DNA of 64,000 nt from Planomicrobium sp. CPCC 101079 (GTDB lineage: Bacteria; Bacillota; Bacilli; Bacillales_A; Planococcaceae). This document shows, piece after piece, positions 8,538-17,752 of the stretch; the first letter of the stretch is position 1; each line of letters begins with the position of its first letter. A model generated the notes under the pieces. That model searched no databases. It saw nothing but the letters and a program-made list of their open reading frames with translations, and had not been told where the DNA came from. Both the position numbers and the translations under genes were made by a program. Where the stretch lies: the NCBI RefSeq assembly GCF_007859275.1, contig NZ_VOHC01000007.1, positions 1 to 64,000 of the forward strand, written 5' to 3'.

Positions 8538-9377
8538 TCACTTCTTATTGCGGTATAAGTAAATTGTGATAGGTGCGAAGATTGCAGTCATGATAATGGA
8601 TACAATAATCACCCACATAACTTGCCAAGATGTCACAGTGCCATGCATCGCACCACGGACAGCAGTGGCAAGAACCGAGATGGGATTCACTTCCACGAAG
8701 CTTTCCAGCCATGTCGGCAGGGTTTTCGGATCGACAAACACGTTGCTGACAAAAGTCAGCGGAAACAACACCATAAAACTGATCATCATCAACGATTTCT
8801 CGGAACGCACAACCAGCCCAACGGCCGTCCATATCCACGAAAAACTGAAAGAGAACACTAAAATCAATACGATGGCTCCGAGTATCCCCAGCATGCCGCC
8901 TTCCGGCCGAAAGCCGAGCGCAAATCCGAGGCCGATCATTATAACAGATGCTATCGTATAACGGACAACATCGACGAGCAATGCCCCGATCAAAGCCGAT
9001 GGCAACCAGATTGGCAAGGTCCGAAATCGGTCAAATATGCCTTTTCGGATATCATTGTTCAAGTCAATGCCGGTATACATTGTAATCTGGGACACGGTCA
9101 TGACGAGGATGCCGGGAAGCAGGAATTGCAGATACTCTGCAGTCGAACCAGCAATTGCCCCTCCAAATAAATAAGTGAACATCAATAAGAAAATAATCGG
9201 AAACACCGTCACATCAAACATCTGTTCAGGTACATGCTTAATGCGCAGAAGTGCACGTGTAGCAAACGTTAGTGTAGAAGCAAGGGCACTAGGCGGTTTC
9301 GGCCGCCTGGTTGAAGAAATGGAATCCCGTAATTGGATTTCTTTTGTCCGGCTGCCATTTTCGAGAATATCGGTCAT
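8538..9377 (-). CDS. ABC-2 type transporter permease (DrrB-like)
   Basis: Integral membrane subunit of an ABC exporter, 279 residues, with about six hydrophobic segments starting near residue 55 ([20 protein letters not shown]) and the conserved ABC-2 region [13 protein letters not shown]. Its ATG overlaps the stop of the ATPase gene (ATGA at 9374-9377), so the two are translationally coupled. DrrAB-type pairs export drugs or lipids; the substrate here is unknown. Confidence 0.9.
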   Translation of the reverse strand: MTDILENGSRTKEIQLRDSISSTRRPKPPSALASTLTFATRALLRIKHVPEQMFDVTVFPIIFLLMFTYLFGGAIAGSTAEYLQFLLPGILVMTVSQITMYTGIDLNNDIRKGIFDRFRTLPIWLPSALIGALLVDVVRYTIASVIMIGLGFALGFRPEGGMLGILGAIVLILVFSFSFSWIWTAVGLVVRSEKSLMMISFMVLFPLTFVSNVFVDPKTLPTWLESFVEVNPISVLATAVRGAMHGTVTSWQVMWVIIVSIIMTAIFAPITIYLYRNKK

Positions 9378-10429
9378 GACGTCCCCTCCTCAGACTGTGT
9401 TTCCTCACCAGCAGCATGTCCGGTTAGTGTCAAAAATACCTCGTCCAGGCTCGGTCTGCCAAAAGAAAAATCACTGGTTGCAATCCCTTCCTGTGCCAAA
9501 TCGCCCAATGCTTCTGCGACCAGGCGCGGATCATCCAATTGCGCAGTAAGCAAAGTGGATTCAGCAGTAAAATGAACAGGCACGGAGAGCTTTTGCTCCA
9601 GAATATGTGCTGCCCGCACTTGGTCCGCAGCATCAATAAGCTGTATATTCAACGTGCCGCGGCCAACTGAAGCCTTAAGTTCCCCGCTTGTTCCTTCTGC
9701 AATGATTTTGCCGTGATTGATCACCGCAATTCGATCCGCTAGCTGGTCTGCTTCATCCAAATACTGCGTTGTCAATAAAACTGTAGTGCCTGAGCCGACA
9801 AGCGCCCGGATGATGTCCCAAACCTGGTTGCGGCTCCTCGGATCCAACCCGGTAGTCGGTTCATCCAAAAACAGCAAATCCGGCGTCACCACAATACTTG
9901 CCGCAATATCAATCCGCCGACGCATCCCGCCAGAATAGTTTTTCACTTGGCGTTTTGCCGCTTCCTCCAATCCAAAAGCCCCCAATAATTCCTTTGCCCG
10001 CATTTTCGCTTCTTTGCGTCCGTAGCCCATTAACCTTGCCATCATGACGAGATTTTCCATCCCGGTCAAATCTTCATCAATGGATGCATATTGACCGGTC
10101 ATACTGATGCGGCTTCTGATAGCGTCCCCTTCTTCACTGAGGTCATGCCCAAATATCCGGGCACTTCCTGCATCAGGTTTCACCAGTGTTGCGAGCATCC
10201 GGATAGTCGTCGTTTTTCCCGCACCGTTCGGGCCCAAAAAACCATAAACCGTACCTTTGCGGATCGCTAGATCCACCCCATCCACTGCCCGGTGCTTTCC
10301 AAACATTTTCACGAGCCCCTTTGCCTCAATCGCCAATCCGTCAATTTCGTGAAATTGTCTTGCTTCTTTCACGATCTTCACCCTTTCCATTTGGTCACTA
10401 AGCGTGTAAGCGTCAATAGATAATGGCAA
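9374..10429 (-). CDS. ABC transporter ATP-binding protein (DrrA-like)
   Basis: ATPase subunit of the exporter formed with the downstream permease. Walker [10 protein letters not shown] near residue 68, signature YSGGMRRR near 166 and Walker [13 protein letters not shown] near 186 are all intact, and the C-terminal extension after residue 250 matches the DrrA/DUF4162 type. The start at 10429 is a TTG with AGGAG 7 nt upstream. It adds a 38-residue leader before the usual beginning of the family ([12 protein letters not shown]). ATG at 10390 and a GTG slightly further in, the latter also with an AAAGGG site, are alternatives. No regulator gene is adjacent. Confidence 0.9.
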   Translation of the reverse strand: MPLSIDAYTLSDQMERVKIVKEARQFHEIDGLAIEAKGLVKMFGKHRAVDGVDLAIRKGTVYGFLGPNGAGKTTTIRMLATLVKPDAGSARIFGHDLSEEGDAIRSRISMTGQYASIDEDLTGMENLVMMARLMGYGRKEAKMRAKELLGAFGLEEAAKRQVKNYSGGMRRRIDIAASIVVTPDLLFLDEPTTGLDPRSRNQVWDIIRALVGSGTTVLLTTQYLDEADQLADRIAVINHGKIIAEGTSGELKASVGRGTLNIQLIDAADQVRAAHILEQKLSVPVHFTAESTLLTAQLDDPRLVAEALGDLAQEGIATSDFSFGRPSLDEVFLTLTGHAAGEETQSEEGTS

Positions 10430-10683
10430 AATAAAACTCCTATTCGGCTTTCCCTTATAGCTTCTATAACCTCCAAAACAAAGGAACGTATGTTCTATAT
10501 CATTAAAGTTCCCTTGTCCTAATAAAATAAACCTAATATATTTTTATTTTTCTAATAATAATTTTAGCCATAGGGATTTGTAATTTAATAAAATAGGCGT
10601 TATTTTAAAAGCTGAAAACAATTCAAAAGGAATTTATAGAATGCATATCGAAGTTAGAACTATCACACAAAGGAGGAGTAGAA

Positions 10684-11439
10684 ATGACTCAAAACTTTAA
10701 CATATTAGAAGGCGCGGAACCCTATACTGCTGAAGGCGGCCGTATTGGAATTCTGGTCTCCCACGGATTTACGGGCACAACACAAAGCATGCGGCCGCTT
10801 GGCGAAGCATTTGCCGAAAAAGGATACACCGTGTCCATTCCAAGGCTTAAAGGGCATGGTACTCATCCTGAAGAAATGGAGCAAACTACCTATCATGATT
10901 GGATTGCTTCTATTGATGAAGCATTCGCCTGGCTGAATGAGCGCTGTGACCTAATCTTCATGGCCGGTTTGTCGATGGGAGGTACACTTGCGCTGTACAT
11001 AGCCGAAAATCATCCTGAAATCCGTGCAATTTCTCTCGTTAACGCTGCCGTAGACGTCCCTTCAATGGTCGCAGTAACCGATATGCAAGATGTCCGTTTT
11101 TTAGACGCCATCGGATCCGACATCAAAAAAACAGGGGTTACGGAACTCGCTTATGAAATGACACCAGTCGCCTCGGTCAAACAATTGTTGAAGTTTATGG
11201 CCGAAGTACGCAGCAACCTAGCAAAAGTCCAATGTCCGACACTGATTTTCGTGTCTCCCGAAGACCATGTGGTTCCCGCCAATAATGCACAGATCATTTA
11301 TGATGAAATTTCTTCCAAAGAAAAATCCATTATTGAAATGCCAGACAGCTACCACGTTGCCACACTCGACAATGACCAACAGCGCATAATCGATGAAACG
11401 CTGGCTTTCTTCAAAAAGCATGAAAAAAACAATCGCTAG
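10684..11439 (+). CDS. Carboxylesterase (Est30-like alpha/beta hydrolase)
   Basis: Cytosolic esterase of 251 residues. The nucleophile is Ser in GLSMGG (about residue 97), the acid Asp in SPEDHVVP (about 195) and the base His in SYHVATLDND (about 224), close to the positions known for Geobacillus Est30. The oxyanion hole HGFTGT lies near residue 25. The ATG follows a full AAAGGAGGAG site. It is divergent from the ABC exporter and followed by its own terminator. Confidence 0.9.
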   Translation: MTQNFNILEGAEPYTAEGGRIGILVSHGFTGTTQSMRPLGEAFAEKGYTVSIPRLKGHGTHPEEMEQTTYHDWIASIDEAFAWLNERCDLIFMAGLSMGGTLALYIAENHPEIRAISLVNAAVDVPSMVAVTDMQDVRFLDAIGSDIKKTGVTELAYEMTPVASVKQLLKFMAEVRSNLAKVQCPTLIFVSPEDHVVPANNAQIIYDEISSKEKSIIEMPDSYHVATLDNDQQRIIDETLAFFKKHEKNNR

Positions 11440-11460
11440 AAAAATAATGAAAGTCTAAAA

Positions 11461-11514
11461 AAGCGAGATTCGAAGGCGCTGTTAAACTTCTTCAGCGGCT
11501 TTTGAATTTCGCTT
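11461..11514. terminator. Convergent terminator
   Basis: Imperfect hairpin with AAGCGA...ATTC...GCGCTG on the left and CAGCG...GAAT..TCGCTT on the right, followed by T-rich DNA. It lies between the esterase and the convergent methyltransferase gene. Confidence 0.6.
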
Positions 11515-11533
11515 TCTACTTTATGTTCAATTG

Positions 11534-12250
11534 CTACCCCAAACTGCGCTGGTGCGCTTTAATAAGTAAAAATTGAGGCCTTTTCATCAGCCGCCCATAA
11601 CTTTCTGGGGCCAGTTCCTTAAATTTATTAGTCGGAAGCGGTTCGATAACTTCATCAACTGAAAAATAAGCAAGCGTCTTGTTCATGATTTCGCTAAGTG
11701 GCCTTCGATAAAATGGAACTTCAAAAACTTTCCCTTCTTTATGCCAGCGGTCATTGATAAGCTCCACAGAAAAATAATGGGCATCTTCCATCCAGTTGAT
11801 ATCGGTGAAAGGGTGATGGATTGAGAATAGGAAAACACCATCAGGTTTTAGAATTCGATGAAATTCGCTGAACGTTTCTTCCCAGTTTTTAAGATAATGG
11901 AGGGTCAAGGAACTGACAATCACATCAAAGGAAGCTGTTTTAAAAGGCGTCCCCTTCTCCAAATCAAGACACAGAACCTCTGCTTTGGTCCCGACTCGCT
12001 GCTTGGCCGAACGGACCATCTCCGGGCTTATGTCGACAGCGGCCACATCGGCGCCTTTGGCAAGCAATTGCTCCGTATACCATCCAGCGGCGCAGCCGGC
12101 GTCCAGCACCTTCTTGCCAACCAAATCAGCCGGAAGATGAGCCAACATTGCCGGCCTTTCATATTCGCTATTGAAAAGGCTGCCGGAATCCACTGTATTC
12201 GCGTAAATCGCTGCGAGTTGATTAAAGGTTTCAATAACTTGTTCTTTCAT
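11534..12250 (-). CDS. Class I SAM-dependent methyltransferase
   Basis: Cytosolic methyltransferase of 238 residues. Motif I VLDAGCAAGWYTEQL near residue 48 and the acidic loop VAAVDISPEMV bind SAM; FDVIVSSLTLHYLKNW is the post-motif region seen in the UbiE/COQ5-like Methyltransf_11 group. Substrate cannot be assigned. The ATG has AGGTGA a few bases upstream. Monocistronic, convergent with the esterase gene. Confidence 0.85.
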   Translation of the reverse strand: MKEQVIETFNQLAAIYANTVDSGSLFNSEYERPAMLAHLPADLVGKKVLDAGCAAGWYTEQLLAKGADVAAVDISPEMVRSAKQRVGTKAEVLCLDLEKGTPFKTASFDVIVSSLTLHYLKNWEETFSEFHRILKPDGVFLFSIHHPFTDINWMEDAHYFSVELINDRWHKEGKVFEVPFYRRPLSEIMNKTLAYFSVDEVIEPLPTNKFKELAPESYGRLMKRPQFLLIKAHQRSLG

Positions 12251-12400
12251 CGTTCACCTCATTTTTTATGCCCAGCAATTATATTCGAGGCATGCCTGCT
12301 GTTGCTTTCAACTATATTATACAAAAATGCAGCCCCTTAAAATACTTGTACTGGAAGAACCTACAATTCCATGGCTTCCTTGGGCAGCAACTTCCCCCTT

Positions 12401-13810
12401 TCAAAGGGACGAAACCGTTGAAGCAAAAGGGATTTTCGCACTGAAAACAGAACCTTTTCCGCCCTCGCTCGCCACTTTTATTTCGCCTTCGTGCGCGGCA
12501 GTAATCATTTGCGCGATGGACAAGCCTAGCCCGAATCCCCCTTCTTTTCTGGAACGAACTTTGTCTGCCCGATAAAAGCGCTCGAAAATTTTCAATTGAT
12601 CTTCCGGAAGGATGCCGATGCCGCTATCCGTGACTGACAAGACAAATTCTTCAAGCTTTTTGTTGCTTTGCTTTTCTAGGGCAATTTCCACTTGGCCGCC
12701 GGCAGGCGTATATTTGATGGCATTATCTGTAAAAATGTACATCAATTGGGCAAGCTTATCACGGTCTCCGAAAACCAAGACCCTTTCCGGTGCCACCAGT
12801 CTCAGGTTGATTTGTTTTTCGCTTCCAAGTTTACTGAAAGACTCTATCATCTGTTCTGCAATCGGGCGAATATCAAAAAGTTCTTTCTTCAATTCTACCG
12901 CTGCCTGTTCCGAATCTGACCGGGCAAGCGCAAGCAATTCCGATATAAGACTAGACATCCGCTTCACTTCATGTTTCAAGGTTTCCAGCACTTTCATCGT
13001 AAATGGATTATCTTTATCCGCTTCCATGCCCAATGCTTCCACAGCTGATAATATGACGCTGAGCGGTGTCCGGAGTTCATGGGATGCATTTGAAACAAAT
13101 TCCCTTTGAAGATTATAGGCTAGTTCGACCGGCTTCAAAGCGCGTTTAGACATCCAGTGGCTCAACACCACACCGATAACGGCAAACACGAGTGCAAAGC
13201 CGATGAAAATGATCATGATCCACTTGATGATGCTGCTGTAAAATGAATTATCAATCGCCATATACAACATGGCAACCCGTTCGCCTTCATCCTTAACTGG
13301 CCGGGCAAGAACCAACAGATCCATGTCGGTGTTCTGATAATCCTCATAAAGCGGGTCATTTTCACTTATCTCGACCGTCGTCCTATTTACTTCAACTTCA
13401 TCGGTGACCCATTCATCAACTAGGCTTAAGTAACGGTCGCGCAGATCTTCGTTGTTGTCTTTATTGATTGTTAGGTCCCCGTCGTTTTCAATAACGTAAT
13501 AAAAAACTTGGTTTTCCGCTAACATTCGGCGCTGCTGTTCCTTCCAGGCCCCGCGGCTGCCGTCAAGTGCCCGTTCAGCCATATCGACTTCGCGGTCTGA
13601 CAAGATTCGGAGAGTCTGTTCCTGTTCGTTTGTAATGACAAAGTAGAACACCAGCAATGCAAGTCCAACAAAAACCGACAGAAACAGCGTTAAAATGATG
13701 CTATAGAAGAGCGTCAGGCGATTGCGGGTTTGAGCAAACACACCTTTACCGCCTTTTCTAAAAAAACTAAGTTTTTTCGATTTTGTATCCGACTCCCCTG
13801 ACAGTTTCAA
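12401..13810 (-). CDS. Sensor histidine kinase
   Basis: Membrane sensor kinase of 469 residues. One membrane helix lies near residues 36-58, an extracytoplasmic domain of about 140 residues follows, and a second helix near 205-228 leads into the kinase. The phospho-accepting His is in SHELRTPLSV (about 244); the N box is DNAIKYTPAGGQ, G1 is DSGIGI and G2 is GFGLGLSIAQ. The TTG start at 13810 lies inside the response regulator gene with an AGGAGG site 9 nt upstream; a GTG near 13743 with its own AAAGG site is the alternative. It forms an OmpR-type two-component system with the upstream gene. The stimulus is unknown. Confidence 0.92.
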   Translation of the reverse strand: MKLSGESDTKSKKLSFFRKGGKGVFAQTRNRLTLFYSIILTLFLSVFVGLALLVFYFVITNEQEQTLRILSDREVDMAERALDGSRGAWKEQQRRMLAENQVFYYVIENDGDLTINKDNNEDLRDRYLSLVDEWVTDEVEVNRTTVEISENDPLYEDYQNTDMDLLVLARPVKDEGERVAMLYMAIDNSFYSSIIKWIMIIFIGFALVFAVIGVVLSHWMSKRALKPVELAYNLQREFVSNASHELRTPLSVILSAVEALGMEADKDNPFTMKVLETLKHEVKRMSSLISELLALARSDSEQAAVELKKELFDIRPIAEQMIESFSKLGSEKQINLRLVAPERVLVFGDRDKLAQLMYIFTDNAIKYTPAGGQVEIALEKQSNKKLEEFVLSVTDSGIGILPEDQLKIFERFYRADKVRSRKEGGFGLGLSIAQMITAAHEGEIKVASEGGKGSVFSAKIPFASTVSSL

Positions 13811-14444
13811 TCAAACTCCCCTCCTCTTTGGTATCGATTTTTTTCCGAAGCAGCTTCACAGTGGCATCAATGGTTTTCATCGCCACTTCTGTATCAAAGC
13901 CCCAAATCCGGTCAAAAATCATTTCCCGGGTCAATACTGCACCGCGGTTAAGAACTAACATGTCCAAAAGCTGGAATTCACGCGGCGTCAAATTGATTTC
14001 TTTCTCGCCCCGGCGTACCGACCGCGCTGTACGATTTATTTCAAGCCCGTTCACTTTCATCAGATCTTCCTGTAGAGGAGAAAAAGTCCGCCTGGAAAGT
14101 GCGCGCAAACGCGCCCATAACTCTTCTATCTCAAATGGCTTGGCCAAGTAATCATCTGCTCCTGCTTCAAGCCCTTCAACACGATCCATCAGGGCGTCTT
14201 TTGCAGTAAGCATCAATACCGCACCGCTATATCCGCTCAGCCTAAGATTTTTGCACACAGAAACCCCGTCTCCGTTCGGCATCATCCAGTCCAGTATGAT
14301 GACATCATAAAACGACCCAAGGGCGAAGTCATATGCCTCTTCCCCTTCCGTTACCCAATCGACTGTTTTCGCACCCTTTTTCTTCAACAAATGAACGATT
14401 AGTTCGCCAAGCATTTCATCATCTTCCGCCAGTAAAATTTTCAC
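13767..14444 (-). CDS. OmpR/PhoB-family response regulator
   Basis: Receiver domain (residues 1-115) with the acidic pair LAEDDE, the phospho-accepting Asp in VIILDWMMPNGDG (about 52) and the signal Lys in YLAKPFE, followed by a winged-helix DNA-binding domain ending ETVRGVGYKIEKT. The GTG at 14444 is preferred: GAGAGG lies 9 nt before it and the protein then starts MKILLAEDDE like its relatives. An ATG three codons upstream (14453) has no room for a binding site. The downstream kinase gene overlaps its 3' end by 44 bases. Confidence 0.93.
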   Translation of the reverse strand: MKILLAEDDEMLGELIVHLLKKKGAKTVDWVTEGEEAYDFALGSFYDVIILDWMMPNGDGVSVCKNLRLSGYSGAVLMLTAKDALMDRVEGLEAGADDYLAKPFEIEELWARLRALSRRTFSPLQEDLMKVNGLEINRTARSVRRGEKEINLTPREFQLLDMLVLNRGAVLTREMIFDRIWGFDTEVAMKTIDATVKLLRKKIDTKEEGSLIETVRGVGYKIEKT

Positions 14445-14754
14445 AGCGAACATCCTCTCCCTAAAAACTTATGGATTCTCCTTCTATTACACCATATGAA
14501 CGTTAAAAACAGATTAAAAAAATGTTGAAAACTGATTTTTTCACTAACTCTCTTTAATTTTACATTAACTGCTTTTGGTGAAATTCGAGTGAAAATTCAA
14601 TCGTTTATTCGAGCTGTTAAATTTTTCAGCTTACTCAGTCCGTTATTTCCCAATAAGTTATAACCGCTCGGTGAGATTCCAGAAATTTGTATCCTTTCAT
14701 TATAGGGTGATAAGATACGGGAAACGCCAGAAATTTTATCCTTATTGAAAAAGA
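14445..14754. other. Intergenic, divergent promoter region
   Basis: 310 bases between the divergent response-regulator and DUF2809 genes. It is AT-rich and must hold both promoters, but I could not pick convincing -35/-10 pairs and see no gene or repeat. Confidence 0.3.
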
Positions 14755-15213
14755 GTGATTTTATTGATTGGTAAAAGCAAGCCGCTCAACTTTCTTAATA
14801 GCCATATTAGATGGACCTATCTCCTTGCAATTGGAGCTGTAGTCGTATTGGGCCTCGCTTCCAGGATATATGGAAACTACTTGCCATCTGCGCTGTCAGA
14901 AAATGCAGGAGATATTTTATGGGCCATGATGGTTTATTTCGGATTCCGCTTTCTGATGGCAGACAAAAGCATACCAATAGCGATCAGTCTCAGCCTTTTG
15001 TTCAGCTTTGGGATCGAGTTTACCCAGCTTTACCAGGCAGACTGGATTGTAGGGATCCGGAGCTCTCTACTGGGAGCGCTGGTTCTTGGACATGGCTTTC
15101 TTTGGGTGGACCTCATCCGCTACTCCATCGGCATTCTATTGGCTTCACTCTCCGATCGAATTTTTATAAGAATGAAAACAGCCGATTGCCGCAGACTCAT
15201 CAAGCTGCGGTAA
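14755..15213 (+). CDS. DUF2809 family membrane protein
   Basis: About 150-residue integral membrane protein with four or five hydrophobic segments and the conserved features of DUF2809: GDILWAMMVYFGFRFLM near residue 52, FSFGIEFTQLYQADWI near 82 and LGHGFLWVDLIRY near 108. Function unknown; the fold is VanZ-like by appearance. The start is uncertain: GTG at 14755 has a poor ribosome site, TTG at 14764 has GAG 8 nt upstream. A terminator overlaps the 3' end. Confidence 0.82.
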   Translation: MILLIGKSKPLNFLNSHIRWTYLLAIGAVVVLGLASRIYGNYLPSALSENAGDILWAMMVYFGFRFLMADKSIPIAISLSLLFSFGIEFTQLYQADWIVGIRSSLLGALVLGHGFLWVDLIRYSIGILLASLSDRIFIRMKTADCRRLIKLR

Positions 15214-15224
15214 CCGGCTGTTTT
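15175..15224 (+). terminator. Terminator of the DUF2809 gene
   Basis: AAAACAGCCG-AT-GCCGCAG pairs with CTGCGG-AA-CGGCTGTTTT around a short loop. The left arm lies inside the last codons of the gene and a T run closes the hairpin. Confidence 0.75.
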
Positions 15225-15363
15225 CTATTGCAAATAATAGTTAAACTTCCGCCCGCATGAATTAACTTGAATTTGCTGAGCACAAAACTCTACAAAAAAG
15301 GATAGTAAAGTATCATTAAAGAGCTGCTTAGTGAATAAAACTATATGGAGTAAATAACATTAA

Positions 15364-15408
15364 AAAAAGCCGCCAAATACAGTGGAAAACTGTAATTATC
15401 GGCTTTTT
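15364..15408 (-). terminator. Terminator of the nuclease/glycosylase pair
   Basis: AAAAAGCCG and CGGCTTTTT enclose an inner hairpin (ACAGT/ACTGT). It lies immediately downstream of the glycosylase-like gene on the minus strand. Confidence 0.7.
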
Positions 15409-15415
15409 CCTCTTT

Positions 15416-16174
15416 TTACTTATAACTTTGCTGAAGAAAATGAGCCTTCAGTTTTCCTTGCATCGCTTCTTTATGTTCAACAAACTGTTTGTGCCGATGG
15501 CCATTTCCTCCAGAAGGGTGCGGAAAACCGGAAAGGATATTTTCCGTAGCCACTAGCCCTTGATCGCCCAAGTAGTTCAGGGCACTCGAAACATTGACGC
15601 CTAAAGGAATGATCAAAGGGTTATCCATTTTGTTGAGTTCTGTCGCAAAATGAGTTGTAACGTATTTCTTTAATACTTCGCTCTTTAACAAGTTAGGCGT
15701 TGAACCACTGTAATTCTTCCCATTATAAAATACCGGATAAGGCAACACCGAACTCGTGTGCACCAGACGGCTAGCTTTTTCAAAAAGCTCGATGGATGAG
15801 GCCAAACCCAAATACTCGTTCAAACCCAATTCGTCGAGCATAGTCACCAGATTCTTCCGCATCGTCCCTTCAAAACTGGAATTGTTTTTCACTTGCCGAA
15901 GAATTTCTTCGTCACTTTTCTCGCTTCCGATTGAATCAATAACAGTGGAAAACGATTTTTTCATCTGATGCAAGCCTGGCGTAATGCCGACAATCACGAC
16001 TTTAGCCTGTTCGTTGACATATTCAAATGGTGCGTAATAAATTTCAAGTTTTATCTTTTCGTCCTTTTCGAGTAAAAAATGGTCATTGATCAAATAGTCA
16101 TCCGAAAAAGATGCAGGGATAGATTGAATTGATTCTTTGAATTGGTGAAACTTAGCGTATGTTGCAATTGCCAT
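15416..16174 (-). CDS. Uracil-DNA-glycosylase-like protein
   Basis: 252-residue soluble protein. VVIVGITPGLHQ (about residues 58-69) resembles UDG-superfamily motif A (GINPG in the MUG/TDG family) and SGFPHPSGGNGHRHKQF (about 215-231) resembles motif B (HPSxxN...R). I therefore read it as a base-excising glycosylase-like enzyme; the substrate base is unknown. It lies 31 nt after a PD-(D/E)XK nuclease gene and shares its operon and terminator, with a WYL-domain regulator further upstream. That context points to DNA defence or a specialised repair role rather than housekeeping UDG, whose motif A is GQDPYH. The superfamily call is good; the defence role is inference. Confidence 0.72.
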   Translation of the reverse strand: MAIATYAKFHQFKESIQSIPASFSDDYLINDHFLLEKDEKIKLEIYYAPFEYVNEQAKVVIVGITPGLHQMKKSFSTVIDSIGSEKSDEEILRQVKNNSSFEGTMRKNLVTMLDELGLNEYLGLASSIELFEKASRLVHTSSVLPYPVFYNGKNYSGSTPNLLKSEVLKKYVTTHFATELNKMDNPLIIPLGVNVSSALNYLGDQGLVATENILSGFPHPSGGNGHRHKQFVEHKEAMQGKLKAHFLQQSYK

Positions 16175-16205
16175 GAATGTGAGTCTCCTTTTCAGTAAAT
16201 GAGTT

Positions 16206-17666
16206 TTAGTTTTTTACCATTTTAAGATTTTTATTATAGCCGAGCTCTTCAGAAGCAGCCGCGATGCTTTTGTTTATGCGGTCCATATTGTCGTCAAACT
16301 TCTTGGATGACGTTAATTTCCCTATCGCTGCCTGCACCACTTCAATACTCGTCCAGTCCGAGACATCCACTTGATCAGAAAAGATGCGCGTGTACATCGA
16401 GTTTGGCGTTTTAGAAGACGGCTTGATTGAATACCCATTGTCTTCAAGTTTCTCCAGCAGCTCCATCCGGTGATCATATTCCATATTGCCAATTTCAATA
16501 TACATCCGTAGGCGGTCATTTCCTACCCGGTGCATAAAAATAATAAGGCCATAGCCAAGCCAGTAAGGAGCTTTATCATTTATTTGGGTTAAAAAGTCCG
16601 CCTGTCTGACCCATTCGGGATAAATAAAACTCGGATAAGATTTTGATGCATCATACAGCTGAATATCGTACCGCCCGTTCTCCTGAATAAACCGCTCAAA
16701 AGCTTTTTTCAGGACAAGGGACCCTTCCGTATAAATGAAATCAATCGTCTCTTTTGACACGGAATAGATCTTTTTCATCCATTGTTCTTCCTCGGCATGG
16801 AGGGTTTCCAGCTGCGCTTTGAACGGCTGATGGTGATTTAGAAACTTAATTCCTGGATTGTTCAATAAATAAAGGTATGTAATGGCCTCGCCGTGCTGTT
16901 CAAAAATCGCTTCCGCCAGCAACAAGCGGTCTTTATCAGGCGCAAACCGTTCCTGCAGGACGGATAAATAGTTCTTCAAGAAAACGTACACTTCCCCGCT
17001 CACCGATTCCTTGTAAAACTTCAAGATAAACTCCAGCACTTCCGCTATATCCGCATAGTTTAACGCCCAGTACTGGTCATTCGCCGGCTCTTCATCAAGC
17101 AACGTCAGGAACACCGGTATGATGGTATAGCCTGCAAATTCGTTATGTACATACTCCAAATAATCATCGAGCTGTTTGTGCGATTGGGAGGTATAAAATT
17201 TATTCTCGATGATAATTACCGTTTTATTTTCCTCGGAAGTTAACAAAAGGTCGATATACCGCTTTTTTGCTGTCAGCTTTTCTCGTTCCACTTTCCAATC
17301 CGCGTACTTCATCGCCAGCGTTTTCAAAAAAACTTGAGAATCACTGACAAAGCGGTCATTCTCCGGTTTCATTACGAGCTTGCTGATGAGCTTTTCAATA
17401 AATACCGAATTCAGCCCGTGGTTTTCTTCATGGTCCAACAACCATGCCAATACATTGGAATGCCGGATTTCATGGCTGTCCATCCGCAGCACTTTCAAGG
17501 GATTGAACGCTTTGAACATGCGGTTTAGTTCTTCAAATTGCTTGCTATAGATGAGGTTTGCGATTGTTTTCACTTCGATTGCCAAATTTAACACATTCCT
17601 TTCTTTTTTTCTTTCGGAGTTCTGATTGAAAAGCGAACTTATTGGTGATTGTTCAGCTTCCTGCAA
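16206..17666 (-). CDS. PD-(D/E)XK nuclease superfamily protein (PDDEXK_4-like)
   Basis: 486-residue soluble protein. The N-terminal third holds a nuclease core: a conserved SHEIRHSNVLAWLLD segment near residue 63, then Asp in RYIDLLLTSEENKTVII (about 137) and E-x-K in IIENKFYTSQSHKQLDDY (about 152-154), the layout of PF14281-type nucleases. The C-terminal 250 residues are unassigned. It starts with TTG, supported by AAGGAG 9 nt upstream. It sits between a WYL regulator and a glycosylase-like gene, all on the minus strand. A stable hairpin separates it from the WYL gene, so it may have its own promoter (a TATAAC box lies at about 17699-17694). Confidence 0.78.
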   Translation of the reverse strand: MQEAEQSPISSLFNQNSERKKERNVLNLAIEVKTIANLIYSKQFEELNRMFKAFNPLKVLRMDSHEIRHSNVLAWLLDHEENHGLNSVFIEKLISKLVMKPENDRFVSDSQVFLKTLAMKYADWKVEREKLTAKKRYIDLLLTSEENKTVIIIENKFYTSQSHKQLDDYLEYVHNEFAGYTIIPVFLTLLDEEPANDQYWALNYADIAEVLEFILKFYKESVSGEVYVFLKNYLSVLQERFAPDKDRLLLAEAIFEQHGEAITYLYLLNNPGIKFLNHHQPFKAQLETLHAEEEQWMKKIYSVSKETIDFIYTEGSLVLKKAFERFIQENGRYDIQLYDASKSYPSFIYPEWVRQADFLTQINDKAPYWLGYGLIIFMHRVGNDRLRMYIEIGNMEYDHRMELLEKLEDNGYSIKPSSKTPNSMYTRIFSDQVDVSDWTSIEVVQAAIGKLTSSKKFDDNMDRINKSIAAASEELGYNKNLKMVKN

Positions 17667-17714
17667 AAATAATCACTCCTTAAATGTTGTTATACCAAGA
17701 ATATCCTTAAATCA

Positions 17715-17750
17715 AAATCCTCGTTTCCCTCTGAAAGGAAACGAGGATTT
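17715..17750 (-). terminator. Hairpin between WYL regulator and nuclease genes
   Basis: ATCCTCGTTTCC pairs perfectly with GGAAACGAGGAT over an 8-nt loop, with AAA/TTT extension and a short TTTT on the minus strand. It could end the WYL transcript or act as a partial attenuator before the nuclease and glycosylase genes. Confidence 0.65.
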
Positions 17751-17752
17751 AC

